In this document: positions 15,320 through 23,944 of the stretch, in pieces
How the letters are laid out: every line of letters starts with the position of its first letter
Position numbering within the stretch: position 1 is the first letter of the stretch
NCBI GenBank assembly: GCA_964633205.1
Contig: CAZWFN010000020.1
Span: 1-60,625, forward strand
Reading direction: 5' to 3'
From: CAYVQE01 sp964633205
GTDB taxonomy: Bacteria > Myxococcota > B64-G9
DNA length: 60,625 nucleotides
The notes under the pieces: generated by a model
Seen by the model: the letters and a program-made list of their open reading frames with translations, nothing else
The model's database searches: none
Told to the model about the DNA's origin: nothing
Position numbers and translations under genes: made by a program

Positions 15320-15347
15320 GTGCGCAGCAACCGAGCGCGGAGACCAG

Positions 15348-15767
15348 GTGGCAAGCCGTATCCGTAGTCCGCAAGCTCCATCCGCACCGCCGCGCAGCAT
15401 CCGGCCGCTGTCGGCCGGGATGCTCTGGATGCTGGGGTGGCTGGGTCTGGTGCTGGCCGGTTGCGGTGCGGTGACCGAGGACGGGAGCTGTACCATCGAC
15501 TTCGACTGCCCCGCCGATCAGCTCTGCGGTCTCGAGGGAGCCTGCCTGCTGTGCGACAACTGCGACCGGGGGCGGGTGGGCACCTGTACCGCGCCGCGTT
15601 TCCCCGAGGAGCAGCCCCCGGACGCGGTGCGGCTCGAGGCCACCGACGACGCCGATCTGTTGCTCTATGTCTACGGCTGTCCGGGCGGTGAGCGCAGCTA
15701 CCGCTACCGTCGCCCGAACGGCGAGCCCTGCTTCGAGCCCGAGCCCCGCCTGGACGACGGTTGTTGA
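15348..15767 (+). CDS. Small Cys-containing lipoprotein
   Basis: The product (139 residues from GTG at 15348) has a basic N-region, a hydrophobic segment and a lipobox LAGC, then Cys-rich motifs CTIDFDCPADQLCG and CLLCDNC typical of the disulfide-rich modules in this genome's surface lipoproteins. The C-terminal half is acidic. It should be lipid-anchored in the envelope. The GTG start has GCGGAG upstream; ATG at 15420 would give a shorter signal (MLWMLGWLGLVLAGC) and remains possible. It follows the DUF6918-like gene by 28 bases, so they may share a transcript. Confidence 0.65.
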   Translation: MASRIRSPQAPSAPPRSIRPLSAGMLWMLGWLGLVLAGCGAVTEDGSCTIDFDCPADQLCGLEGACLLCDNCDRGRVGTCTAPRFPEEQPPDAVRLEATDDADLLLYVYGCPGGERSYRYRRPNGEPCFEPEPRLDDGC

Positions 15768-15785
15768 AGACACCGCGGTGGGTGA

Positions 15786-16556
15786 TTAACCCGCGTCGCG
15801 TTCGGCGAAGGAGGCCTGTTGGTCGGCGCTGGCCGGGCGCAGGTCCGGCTTGCGGTAGGAACGCCGGCCCGTTTCGGCCCGGGCCTCGGCGGTGGCGCGC
15901 ACGTCCAGCGCCTGTTCCAGGCCGCGGATGTGGGCGATGGCGGCGCTCAGGGCATCGAGGTGGGCGGCGGCTTGCTTGCGGGCCCAGGCCAGATCGGCTT
16001 CGAGCTTCTTGTTGCGTCCGGCCTTGCTCCGCAGCTTGCCGAGCTCCTTCTGGCAGTGGGCCAGCCGCTCCTCGGCTTCCTTGACCCGCTTGTTCGCCTG
16101 CTTGACATCCGCGGCGGCCTGCTCGGCCCGCTGCTCGGCTCGCCGAGCGTTGCCGCGCGCCTCGGTCAGCTCCATCTCGAAACGGTTGCGTTCGAGCGGC
16201 GTGGCCTCGGTGCGAAATTTTTGGTCCAGCAGGTCCTTGGCGCTGGCCCGCTTCTGGTGGGTCAGCTGGACGACCTGCTCGAGCAGGTCCTGGGCCCGCG
16301 TCTGGCAGTCCTGCAGCTCCTTGCGGGTCGAGGACTCCTTGGCCAGCACCTCCATCTTTTCCTGCCGGCAGCGTTCGAGCTCGGCCTGCAGCTCGGTCCG
16401 GGCTCGTTCATCCGTGCTTTGGGCGCTGGCGAGCTGTCGGCGAAGCTGATCGAGCTCCTCGCGCAACGACTGCATCTGCTCGGGCTCGCCGAGCAGATTG
16501 AACAGGGTCCGGTAGGCCTGGGGCTTGACGTTGTTGCGAAGCAGATCGCTGATCAT
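15786..16556 (-). CDS. Long coiled-coil protein
   Basis: The 256-residue protein is almost entirely predicted helix with heptad-like Leu/Ala positions and many Glu, Gln, Arg and Lys (for example LREELDQLRRQLASAQS and EMELTEARGNARRAEQRAE), from about residue 25 to 225. It has no signal peptide or membrane segment. It therefore looks like a cytosolic scaffold or cytoskeletal rod; no family is recognised. The start overlaps the dusB stop by 4 bases (ATGA), so it is translated from the dusB transcript. Confidence 0.75.
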   Translation of the reverse strand: MISDLLRNNVKPQAYRTLFNLLGEPEQMQSLREELDQLRRQLASAQSTDERARTELQAELERCRQEKMEVLAKESSTRKELQDCQTRAQDLLEQVVQLTHQKRASAKDLLDQKFRTEATPLERNRFEMELTEARGNARRAEQRAEQAAADVKQANKRVKEAEERLAHCQKELGKLRSKAGRNKKLEADLAWARKQAAAHLDALSAAIAHIRGLEQALDVRATAEARAETGRRSYRKPDLRPASADQQASFAERDAG

Positions 16557-17533
16557 GGGGCTGGGGTCCTCTCTGGCTTTTCACCGGGGGCGGCGAACAG
16601 CAAGCGCTCGTAGGCTGCCCGCATCTCCCCGGCGCGTTCCAATCGGGGTAGCTCCCGCCGCAGCGCTGCCGCACCCGGCAAGCCGCGCGCGTACCAGGTC
16701 AGGTGCTTGCGCATGCGCTGTACGGCTCGACGTTCGGAGCCGAGCCAGGCTATCACAAGCTCCAGGTGGGTGCAAAATGCATCCAGCCGTTGGGCGGCGG
16801 TGGGCGGCGGGCCGGTCCCGCCCAGCGCGGCCGGCAGGAAGGGATCGCCCAGCGCCGCCCGTCCGACCATCAAGCCGGCGCAGCCGGTCTGCTCGCGCAT
16901 GGCCCGGCCGTCGGCGGGCCGGCGCAGATCGCCATTGCCCACCACCGGAATGTCGACCGCGGCCACCACCTGTCCGATCACGCGCCAGTCGGCACAGCCG
17001 GCGTAGTACTGGGCGCGGGTGCGGGGATGGATGATCAGGCCGTCGGCACCGGCGTCGGCCAGCCGGCGGGCCACCTCGACTGCGTTGATCTCGGCCGCGG
17101 TCCAGCCGGAACGCAGCTTGGCCGTCAGCGGCAGGTCGACCGCGCGGCGCACCGCGGTCAACACCGCGGCCGCCCGCTCGGGTTCGCGCAGCAGCGCGGC
17201 TCCGGCGCCGGAGCGCACCACCTTTTTGACCGGACAGCCCATGTTGATGTCGATGGCCGCAAAGCCCCGCTCGGCCACCAACTCGGCCGCCGCGGCCATG
17301 CTCTCGGGCCGGGCGCCGAACAGTTGCGCCAGCAGCGGTTGCTCCTCGGGTGCGTACTCCAGCAGGGCCAGCGTGCCCGCGCCGCCGCGGATCAGGCCTT
17401 CGGCCGAGACCATCTCGCTCACCACCGCCGGGCAGCCGCACCGGCGCAGCACCCGGCGGAAGGGCGAGTCGGTGAAGCCGGCCATCGGGGCCATCAAGAC
17501 CGGCGGGGTGATGTCCATCGAGCCGATCCGCAT
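16553..17533 (-). CDS. dusB: tRNA-dihydrouridine synthase
   Basis: The 326-residue flavoenzyme has the Dus signatures: LMAPMAGFTDSPFR near the N-terminus, the catalytic Cys in DINMGCPVKKVVRSGAGAALL, KLRSGW, the His loop IIHPRTRAQYYAGCADW and FMN-binding VGNGDL. It reduces specific uridines in the tRNA D-loop using NADPH and FMN. The motif set and length fit the DusB branch. ATG at 17533 is chosen because it places the beta-barrel start (MDITPPVLMAPMAG) at the N-terminus; a longer in-frame start would add 41 low-complexity residues. It is the promoter-proximal gene of a two-gene unit with the coiled-coil protein. Confidence 0.93.
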   Translation of the reverse strand: MRIGSMDITPPVLMAPMAGFTDSPFRRVLRRCGCPAVVSEMVSAEGLIRGGAGTLALLEYAPEEQPLLAQLFGARPESMAAAAELVAERGFAAIDINMGCPVKKVVRSGAGAALLREPERAAAVLTAVRRAVDLPLTAKLRSGWTAAEINAVEVARRLADAGADGLIIHPRTRAQYYAGCADWRVIGQVVAAVDIPVVGNGDLRRPADGRAMREQTGCAGLMVGRAALGDPFLPAALGGTGPPPTAAQRLDAFCTHLELVIAWLGSERRAVQRMRKHLTWYARGLPGAAALRRELPRLERAGEMRAAYERLLFAAPGEKPERTPAP

Positions 17534-17744
17534 CGCGGCTGGTCCAGTCTCCGAGAACGGACGCCGCCGGTGCGGCCATGCGGCATCAGCGCTGGTCCGA
17601 GACTCTACCGCCGCTGCCGGCGCGGCACAAGCGGAGCCAGCGCTCACTGGTGACAACGCCCCAATTGTATGGTCATGCCACCATGTGAGCTACGGTAGAT
17701 ATTGGGCCCGATCTCTGGCGCGCCCTACATATTGCGTTTTGCGG

Positions 17745-17773
17745 TTGACAGGCCTGGCGCGATTTGGTATCGA
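17745..17773 (+). promoter_or_regulatory. Sigma-70-type promoter of the HU-like gene
   Basis: A consensus -35 TTGACA (17745-17750) is followed after 17 bases by TATCGA (17768-17773). The predicted start of transcription leaves a leader of about 25 bases before the ATG, with AGGAGGGG as ribosome binding site. Confidence 0.6.
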
Positions 17774-17805
17774 CAGACAGTTTCCACTGGAGCAGGAGGG
17801 GTGCC

Positions 17806-18081
17806 ATGACCAAGCAGGAACTGATCGAATCCATCCACAACAACAATCCATGGGGGTTGAGCAAGAAGGGCACGGGGGAGGTGGTCGACGCGGTCTTCGA
17901 CAACATCTCGAAGGCCATCAAGAAGAGCCGGCGTTTCTCCTACCCCGGCTTCGGTACCTTCAACGTGCGCAGCCGCAAGGCCCGCAACGGTCGCAACCCG
18001 CAGACCGGCCAGAAGATCCGCATCAAGGCCTCCAAGACGGTGGGCTTCAAGCCGTCCGAGGGGTTCAAGAAAAAGCTGTAG
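17806..18081 (+). CDS. hup: HU/IHF-family DNA-binding protein
   Basis: The 91-residue protein is a canonical histone-like HU: N-terminal dimerising helices (MTKQELIESIHNNN), the GFGTFNVRSRKARNGRNPQTG beta-arm segment with the conserved Arg-Asn-Pro tip, and the C-terminal FKPSEGFKKKL. It bends and compacts DNA as a dimer. The strong ribosome binding site AGGAGGGG, a near-consensus promoter and a factor-independent terminator suggest a highly expressed single-gene transcript. The sequence cannot tell whether it is HU proper or an IHF-like paralogue. Confidence 0.93.
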   Translation: MTKQELIESIHNNNPWGLSKKGTGEVVDAVFDNISKAIKKSRRFSYPGFGTFNVRSRKARNGRNPQTGQKIRIKASKTVGFKPSEGFKKKL

Positions 18082-18132
18082 CCGAGTTCGTCCTGCGCCG
18101 CGAAGACGGCGGAGACAGGAAGGCCGATGGAC

Positions 18133-18171
18133 AGCCCGGGCGGCGATGGTGCCGTCCGGGCTATTTGTTTT
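18133..18171 (+). terminator. Rho-independent terminator of the HU-like gene
   Basis: A 12-base GC-rich stem with one mismatch (AGCCCGGGCGGC / GCCGTCCGGGCT, loop GATGGT) is followed by ATTTGTTTT. The T-rich tail lies over the last codons of the convergent moeA-like gene, so the two transcripts meet here. Confidence 0.85.
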
Positions 18172-20089
18172 CGTCTCCGCCGACCTCGCGCACCCGGCCG
18201 GTCTCGCGGCCGTCGTAGCCGCCCAGCGCTTCCATCCGCTGCCGGAAGGCATCGCTGCCGAGCACCTGCAGCAGGTCGGCGATGCGCTCGTCCTGCAGCG
18301 ACTCGGCGGGCAGGACCAGATCGAAGCGCTCTTCGACCAGGGGGATGAACCGCAGCCCCAGGGCCCGGGCCGCGGCCAGGATCAGCATGCCGCAGTCGGC
18401 CACCCCGGAGCGGACCGCCTCGGCCACGGCCACGTGGGTGAACTCCTCGTGGCTCCAGCCCGCCAGTTGCTCGGCTTGCAGGCCGTCGCGGGCCAACAAG
18501 TGCTCGGTCAACACCCGGGTGCCCGAGCCGGGCTGGCGGTTGACCCAGCGCAGCCCCTGCTCGATCACCGCGGCCAGATCGGTGGGGCGGCGCTCGTCGT
18601 CGGCCCGCAGGCACAGCCCTTGCTGGCGGTGGCCGAGGGTGACCAGCGCCAGCCGCCGGCCGGGCAGCATGCGGGCCACGTCGACCAGGTTGTAGGTGCC
18701 GCTTACAGGGTCCAGCAGGTGGGCGCCGGCCAGGTGGGCCTCGCCGCGGGCCAGCGCGGCCAGGCCGGCCAGGCTGCCCAGCGGCGAGACGCTGAGGCTG
18801 GCGCCGGGCCGGTGCTGGCCCAGCAGGTCGTCGAGCAGCGACAGGGCCAGGTCGTTCGAGCCGGCCAGCAGCAGCCCGGCGTCGATCACCGCCCGCGGCT
18901 GCAGCAGAGCCACCTCCACCGGGCTGCCGGCGGCCAGCCCCTCGCTGGCCGGCGGGACCGCTATCAGCCCGTGGGCCCGGCTCAGGGTGGTGATGGCTCC
19001 GGCGCCGCGGCCCAGCGGTGCGGCCACGTGGCCGGTGGCGAAACGACCGACCACCACCCGCAACCGCTCCTCGAGCCCCGGCCGGCTGGTCACCGCCCGG
19101 GCCAGGCGCGCGCTCAGCCGCTCCGGCTCGGCCGCGGCGGTGCCCAGCAGGTGGGCCAGCAGCGGCCGCAGCAGCAGATCGGCGGCCACCGCCGCGCTGA
19201 CCGGAAAGCCCGGGATGCCCAACACCGGCTTGCCGTCGATGCGTCCGCCGGCGGTGGGCTTGCCCGGCATGACCCGCAGCCCGTGGAACAGCAGCTCGCC
19301 TTGCTCGGCGATCAGATGCGGGGTGTAGTCGTCGCGCCCGGCCGAGGAGCCGGCCAGCACCAGCAGCACATCCGCTTCGGCCAGGGCCGCCTCGATGGCC
19401 GCCGCCAACCGCTGCGGGTCGTCGGCCACCGGCGCTCGGCGCTGCGGCCGCCCGCCCCAGATGCGGACCGAAGCGGACAGCATGCGCGAGTTGGATTCGA
19501 TCACGCCGCCGCCCGATGGGTCCTGGCCCGGCTCGCAGAGCTCGTCGCCGGTGGGTAGAATGGCCACCCGCGGCCGGCGGCGTACCGCGATCTCGACCAC
19601 GCCGGCACCCAGCATGGCCCCTACGTGGGCCGGCTGGATCAGCCGTCCGGCCGGCAGGATCATCTCACCGGCCACCATGTCCTCGCCGGTCAGGCGCACG
19701 TGCTGGCGGGCCGCCACCGCTGCCTGGATCTCGTAGCCGCCGCCTGCGGTGGGGTTGATCTGCTCGACCGGCACCACCGCATCGTAGCCGGCCGGCAGCG
19801 GATCGCCGGTGTCGATCGGAATCGCCTCGGCCGGGCTGGACAGCTCCAGCGGTCGGGTGGGACTGGCTCCGGCGGTGGCCGCCGAACGCACCGCGATGCC
19901 GTCCATGGCGGCGGCGTGGTAGGGCGGGGCGCTGATGGCGGCGTGGACCGCCTCGGCGCAACAGCGGCCGGCGGCGTCCTCGACCGCGATCCGCTCGGGC
20001 TCGAGCCGGCCGGGCGGCGTGTCCGCCAGCAGGCGCCGGAGTGCGGTCTGCGGGTCGATGAGCTCGCGGTAACGGGCTCCGAGCTTCAT
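18161..20089 (-). CDS. MoeA-like molybdopterin protein fused to a periplasmic-binding-like domain
   Basis: The 642-residue protein has a MoeA region (residues 1 to about 395) with MDGIAV, VAILPTGDELCEPG, VLAGSSAGRDDYT, MPGKPTAGG and GIPGFPVSA. A PBP-like domain follows to the end (SNDLALSLLDDLLGQ, LARGEAHLAGAHLLDP, VNRQPGSGTRVL). The fused domain resembles molybdate/LysR-type ligand-binding domains and is found in some MoeA proteins. MoeA inserts molybdate or tungstate into adenylylated molybdopterin. The first Gly of the usual GGxSxG is Ala here (LAGSSAG). Its start overlaps the stop of the moeA gene upstream by 4 bases. Confidence 0.9.
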   Translation of the reverse strand: MKLGARYRELIDPQTALRRLLADTPPGRLEPERIAVEDAAGRCCAEAVHAAISAPPYHAAAMDGIAVRSAATAGASPTRPLELSSPAEAIPIDTGDPLPAGYDAVVPVEQINPTAGGGYEIQAAVAARQHVRLTGEDMVAGEMILPAGRLIQPAHVGAMLGAGVVEIAVRRRPRVAILPTGDELCEPGQDPSGGGVIESNSRMLSASVRIWGGRPQRRAPVADDPQRLAAAIEAALAEADVLLVLAGSSAGRDDYTPHLIAEQGELLFHGLRVMPGKPTAGGRIDGKPVLGIPGFPVSAAVAADLLLRPLLAHLLGTAAAEPERLSARLARAVTSRPGLEERLRVVVGRFATGHVAAPLGRGAGAITTLSRAHGLIAVPPASEGLAAGSPVEVALLQPRAVIDAGLLLAGSNDLALSLLDDLLGQHRPGASLSVSPLGSLAGLAALARGEAHLAGAHLLDPVSGTYNLVDVARMLPGRRLALVTLGHRQQGLCLRADDERRPTDLAAVIEQGLRWVNRQPGSGTRVLTEHLLARDGLQAEQLAGWSHEEFTHVAVAEAVRSGVADCGMLILAAARALGLRFIPLVEERFDLVLPAESLQDERIADLLQVLGSDAFRQRMEALGGYDGRETGRVREVGGDENK

Positions 20090-21324
20090 CTGAGCACCTC
20101 CACCTCGACCTCCTCGTCGCGGGCAAATCCCTCGCGCTCGGCCGGGATGCGCAGCAGCCCATCCGAGCCCAACAGCGAGGCGTAGACGGCCGAGCTGCCG
20201 GGCACCGGCACCACCGCCGGCGGGCCGCCGGCGTTCGGTTGCAGCCGCACCCGCAACCAGGTCTCGCGGCCTGGCGCGGCCGGCGCGTTGGCCGTCAGCC
20301 GGCCGCGCACCCGCGGCCGCAGCGGCGGCCGCAGCTCGCCGCCGCGACGGCGCAGCAGCGGAGCGATGACCACCTGGAACACCACGAAGGAGCTGACCGG
20401 ATGACCGGGCATGCCGATCAGCGGTACGCCGCCGACCGTCGCCACCAGCGTCGGCTTGCCCGGGCTGATGGCGATGCCCTCGAGCAGCAGCTCGCCGCCC
20501 GACAGCTCGCGCAGCACCCGGGCGGTGTGGTCGCGGGCGCCCACCGAGGAGCCGCCGGACAGCAAGACCAGGTCGGCTTCCTGCTGGGCCGCATCGGTGG
20601 CCGCCAACAGCGTCGCGTAATCGTCGGCCACCCGGCCCGCGATCCGCGCCCGGCCGCCGGCGCCCGCAACCTGGGCCGCCAGGGTAACGGCGTTGGTGTC
20701 GCGCACTTGACCCGGGGCCGGTCGCTCCTCGGGGGCCACCAGCTCGTCGCCGGTCGACAGGATGGTCACCCGGGGCTGTTCGAACACCTCGATGAAGCAG
20801 ACGCCGCCGGCGGCCAGCGCCCCCAGGTCGAGCGCGGCCACCCGGTGGCCGGCCTCCAGCAGGTTGGTGCCGGCGGTGATGTCGTCGCCGGCGGGCAGCA
20901 CGTGCTGGCCGCCGGCCACCGACCTGAGCACCTCGATGCGGCCGTCGGGCAGCTCGCGGGTGTGCTCGATCATCACCACCGCGTCGGCTCCGGCGGGCAG
21001 CATGCCCCCGGTGGGCACGGCCATGGCCTGGCCGGGCCCGAGCCTGCCGGCGGCCGGTTGGCCCATCTGGACCTCACCGGTGACCGTCAAGAACACCGGG
21101 GCCGTCTCGCGGGCGGCAGCCGCGTCGGCCGCCCGCAGCGCATAACCGTCCATCAATGATCGATCGAAAGGCGGCAGGGCTTCGGGGGCGGTCAGCGCCC
21201 GGGCGACCACCCGGCCGGCGGCCGCCGCCAGCGGTACCGATTCGCGGCGGTCGATCGGTGCGAAGCGCTCCAGCCGGGCAGCCGCCTCGGAGACCGGAAC
21301 CAACTCCAGAAACAGCGAACCCAT
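20086..21324 (-). CDS. moeA: Molybdopterin molybdenumtransferase MoeA
   Basis: The 412-residue protein is a full-length MoeA: LPPFDRSLMDGYALR, LPAGADAVVMIE, VTILSTGDELVAPEE, the MoCF nucleotide-binding LLSGGSSVGARDHT, ISPGKPT and GMPGHPVSS. It catalyses metal insertion into molybdopterin-AMP to give the molybdenum cofactor. Having two adjacent MoeA paralogues is typical of organisms that use both molybdate and tungstate or several cofactor branches; which paralogue prefers which metal cannot be told. The gene begins one base after the stop of the upstream membrane-protein gene. Confidence 0.95.
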   Translation of the reverse strand: MGSLFLELVPVSEAAARLERFAPIDRRESVPLAAAAGRVVARALTAPEALPPFDRSLMDGYALRAADAAAARETAPVFLTVTGEVQMGQPAAGRLGPGQAMAVPTGGMLPAGADAVVMIEHTRELPDGRIEVLRSVAGGQHVLPAGDDITAGTNLLEAGHRVAALDLGALAAGGVCFIEVFEQPRVTILSTGDELVAPEERPAPGQVRDTNAVTLAAQVAGAGGRARIAGRVADDYATLLAATDAAQQEADLVLLSGGSSVGARDHTARVLRELSGGELLLEGIAISPGKPTLVATVGGVPLIGMPGHPVSSFVVFQVVIAPLLRRRGGELRPPLRPRVRGRLTANAPAAPGRETWLRVRLQPNAGGPPAVVPVPGSSAVYASLLGSDGLLRIPAEREGFARDEEVEVEVLR

Positions 21325-21325
21325 C

Positions 21326-21916
21326 TCAGCTCCCGTGCGACCGAAGCTCTCCTGGGAACTTCGGGTCCGGTATCCCGCCGGCCGCCGCGGCGTCGCAGGA
21401 GCGGAACCACCAGATCACGCCCAGCAGAAACAGGATCAGCAGCATCATCCAGCCGGCCCGGCCCTCGAACAGGCCGCCCCGGCGGGGCTGCTCGGACAGG
21501 CCGTAGCCGGCCAGGTCGCCGGAGCCGACCACGTCGGCCTGGAAGGCGATGCTGCGGCGCCAGCCCTGGACCACCCGATCCTGCTCGCTGGTCTGGACCA
21601 CGGCGGCCAGCTGCGGATCGTAGATCACGGCTTCGAGCGCGCGGGCCAGGGTGAACACCAGCGCCACCGCCTGCTCGGCCGCCACCGCGCTGCAGCCCAT
21701 GGGAAAGGACAGATCGAGCCCAGCGACCGCATTTGCCGCGGCCTGGTCCGGGTGGCGGACGAAGGGCGCCGCCTCCAGCCGGCCGTCCTCCAGCGCGTAG
21801 CCGGCGCGCATCCCGTCTTCGACTGCGAAGCCGGTGGCCTCGAGCTGCGCGCGTACGGCATCGGCCGCCAGCGTTCCGTCCGGCGCGGCCGGTCGGATGT
21901 AGAGATCGTAGCGCAT
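21326..21916 (-). CDS. Tail-anchored hypothetical protein in the moeA operon
   Basis: The 196-residue protein has no signal peptide. Its first 140 residues form a soluble domain of unknown family (MRYDLYIRPAAPDGTLAADAVRAQL onward, with DLSFPMGCSAVAAEQAV in the middle). A single hydrophobic helix near the end (GWMMLLILFLLGVIWWF, about 154-171) suggests a tail anchor in the inner membrane. It is the promoter-proximal gene of the operon with two moeA paralogues, with almost no spacing, so a link to molybdenum cofactor use is inferred from context only. Confidence 0.6.
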   Translation of the reverse strand: MRYDLYIRPAAPDGTLAADAVRAQLEATGFAVEDGMRAGYALEDGRLEAAPFVRHPDQAAANAVAGLDLSFPMGCSAVAAEQAVALVFTLARALEAVIYDPQLAAVVQTSEQDRVVQGWRRSIAFQADVVGSGDLAGYGLSEQPRRGGLFEGRAGWMMLLILFLLGVIWWFRSCDAAAAGGIPDPKFPGELRSHGS

Positions 21917-21955
21917 CTGTTTCTCTCTTCTTCGGCGCCGCGGTCCGGCTCGGCG

Positions 21956-21984
21956 TTGCGCCGCCGGTCCGGGTGTCGTATACC
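21956..21984 (+). promoter_or_regulatory. Candidate promoter of the metallo-beta-lactamase gene
   Basis: TTGCGC (21956-21961), 17 bases, then TATACC (21979-21984) in the divergent spacer, leaving a 70-base leader. The GTATAC core is palindromic and could also serve the minus-strand moeA operon. Match to consensus is only moderate. Confidence 0.4.
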
Positions 21985-22053
21985 ATCGGTGTGCGGAATT
22001 TGCACGAACCGCACGGGCTGCGGGCGCCGCCGGCGGGCGGCGGATGGGCGGCG

Positions 22054-22917
22054 ATGCACATCGGTGAGCTGGAGATTCAGTCGGTCCTGGCGGGCTGGTT
22101 CGGCCTCGACGGCGGGTCGATGTTCGGCGTCGTGCCGCGGGTGCTGTGGGACCGCAGCCAGCCCGCGGACGAACGCAACCGCATCACCATGGCCATGCGA
22201 TCGTTGTTGATCCGCTGCCCGGACGGCCGCTCGATCTTGATCGACGCCGGCATCGGGCCGCGCCTGGACGCCAAGCAGCAGTCGATCTACGCCTACCGCT
22301 CGCCGTCCGGCGGGGTGGTCGGGGCCCTGGCCCGGCTCGGCATCGAGCCCGAACAGATCAGCGACGTCATCGTCAGCCACCTGCACTTCGACCACGCCGC
22401 CGGCCTGCTGCGCGCCGGGCCGGACGAACGCCTGCGGCCCACCTTTCCCCGCGCCCGGGTGCATCTGCAGGAGGAGGCCTGGGACTGGGCGCGCTCGCCC
22501 AGCGAATGGGATCGGGCCAGCTTCTTCGGCGGCGACTTCGCGGTCTGGGAGCAGGAACTGGCGCTGGTGCTGCTGCGAGGCGACGCCGAGATCGCGGCCG
22601 GGGTGCGGGTGCAGGCGACCGCCGGCCACACCCCGGGCCACCAGATCGCGGTGGTGGGTGACGGGGCGCCCGAGGGGGCGGTGGTCTACTGCGCCGATCT
22701 GATCCCGACCGCCGACCACGTCCGGCTGCCCTACATCATGGCCTATGACCACCAGCCGCTGCGCACCCTGGACGAGAAGAAGGTCCTGTTGGCCCAGGCG
22801 CTGGAGGAAGATTGGATCCTGGCCTTCGAGCACGATCCGCGGCTGGCCGCCTGCCGGCTGCGCGAGCGCGACGGCCACGTCGAGGCGGGCGCGGCCGTCT
22901 GCCTCAATGTCCCCTGA
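22054..22917 (+). CDS. Metallo-beta-lactamase fold hydrolase
   Basis: The 287-residue protein has the metal-site motif SHLHFDHAAG (HxHxDH, about residues 109-118), GHTPGHQ for the third His, CADL for the bridging Asp, and a late His in FEHDP. The overall layout (large insert with the RARVHLQEEAWDWA segment) is that of AHL-lactonase/alkylphosphonate-type MBL proteins of about 280 residues, but the substrate cannot be named. No signal peptide, so cytosolic. ATG at 22054 is chosen because the fold starts there. Confidence 0.85.
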   Translation: MHIGELEIQSVLAGWFGLDGGSMFGVVPRVLWDRSQPADERNRITMAMRSLLIRCPDGRSILIDAGIGPRLDAKQQSIYAYRSPSGGVVGALARLGIEPEQISDVIVSHLHFDHAAGLLRAGPDERLRPTFPRARVHLQEEAWDWARSPSEWDRASFFGGDFAVWEQELALVLLRGDAEIAAGVRVQATAGHTPGHQIAVVGDGAPEGAVVYCADLIPTADHVRLPYIMAYDHQPLRTLDEKKVLLAQALEEDWILAFEHDPRLAACRLRERDGHVEAGAAVCLNVP

Positions 22918-22969
22918 TCGGAAATGACCGGGCAACCTCGGCCCGATGCGGCCGGCCGGCGGGGTCGGC

Positions 22970-23671
22970 TCAAGCGGGCAGCTTCAAGAAATCCTGCCCG
23001 TAGACCAGCTGGCCGCCCAGGTGGCCGCCCCAGATCAACGCTCCGCAGGCGACGGCGACCAGCCCCAGGTAGGCCCAGCGCCAGGGCCCGGGCAGCCGGT
23101 TGCGGCGGCCGAGGCGCAGCCCGGCGGCGATGACGACCAGGGCCGCGGTGGCCAGCATCCAGTTGCGGTGATCGACCAGCAAGGGGCTGCCCGCCCCGCG
23201 GGCGCCGAGCTCGGCGGCCCGCAGCAGGCCGCTGATCACCGCCGGCAGCGCCGCTGCCGCGCTCAGCACCACCAACCACAGCCCGGCCCGCTCCAGCCCC
23301 GGCCGCCCGAATACCAGCCCACCGAGGTCGAACAGCAGCAGCGCCAGCAGCCAGCCGATGGGCAGGTGCACCGCCAGCGGGTGCAGGCGCCCGAGGGCCT
23401 CGGACCAGCCGAAGCCCGGCGGCGCCGCGGCGGCGCCAGCCTTCTCTGGCACCACCGACTCGACCACCTCGACCGTCTCGATCTCATCGATCTTTTCGGA
23501 CTTTTCGGGCTCCTCGGGCTCCTCGGGCGTCGCGGCTGCCGGGGCGTCCGCCGCTCGGTCGGCCGCGCCGCCGTCCGCGGCGGCGGTCGCCGGCGCCGGC
23601 CATCCCAGCAAACCGAGCAGGGCCACAGCGGCCAGCGCCCGGCCGCCGTCGAGCGGCGATCGATCTGCCAT
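22970..23671 (-). CDS. DUF2231-type membrane protein
   Basis: The 233-residue protein begins with a signal peptide-like segment (ALAAVALLGLLGWPAPATAAA), followed by an acidic Glu/Pro-rich linker (TPEEPEEPEKSEKIDEIE). Four transmembrane helices then begin with the DUF2231 signature LGRLHPLAVHLPIGWLLALL. The end has GGHLGGQLVYGQD, also typical. DUF2231 proteins are inner-membrane proteins, sometimes associated with heme or cytochrome systems; function here is unknown. The start has AAGGAG upstream. It is the last gene of a four-gene minus-strand unit headed by two membrane proteins. Confidence 0.82.
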   Translation of the reverse strand: MADRSPLDGGRALAAVALLGLLGWPAPATAAADGGAADRAADAPAAATPEEPEEPEKSEKIDEIETVEVVESVVPEKAGAAAAPPGFGWSEALGRLHPLAVHLPIGWLLALLLFDLGGLVFGRPGLERAGLWLVVLSAAAALPAVISGLLRAAELGARGAGSPLLVDHRNWMLATAALVVIAAGLRLGRRNRLPGPWRWAYLGLVAVACGALIWGGHLGGQLVYGQDFLKLPA

Positions 23672-23716
23672 GACGCGCTCCTTCCCCCTTGTCCAGGATG
23701 TCGATTTTCTGTCAGC

Positions 23717-23944
23717 TCAATCGAGTTGGGTGGCGCGCAGGATCGACAGCAGCTCCTGGATGTCGTCGCGCCGCAGCCCGTTCAGGGGGATGCTCACCCC
23801 CTGGCCCGACTTCAGATCGATGTCCACGGCTCCGCTCCGCTCGTGCACCCGGGCGATGTCGGCCAGGTGGATCCGCCGCTGTCGCACCCAAGCCACCCCG
23901 GCCCCGGCCTTCTGGAATCGCTTCTTCTGTCGGCTGTCGGTCAC
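23717..23944 (-). CDS. Small PH-like or hypothetical protein
   Basis: The 75-residue protein starts at a GTG whose last two bases are part of the TGA of the upstream glycosyltransferase gene (GTGA). Residues 20-70 alternate short beta strands with a final helix (DIARVHERSGAVDIDLKSG, then RRDDIQELLSIL), resembling bacterial pleckstrin-like or small regulatory folds. No signal peptide. Function unknown; coupling to the glycosyltransferase suggests a shared process. Confidence 0.6.
   Translation of the reverse strand: MTDSRQKKRFQKAGAGVAWVRQRRIHLADIARVHERSGAVDIDLKSGQGVSIPLNGLRRDDIQELLSILRATQLD

Noticed and set aside
18163..20089. Moco riboswitch upstream of the moeA operon
   Set aside because: The operon starts at 21916 and the preceding spacer shows no extended conserved stem structure of that type.
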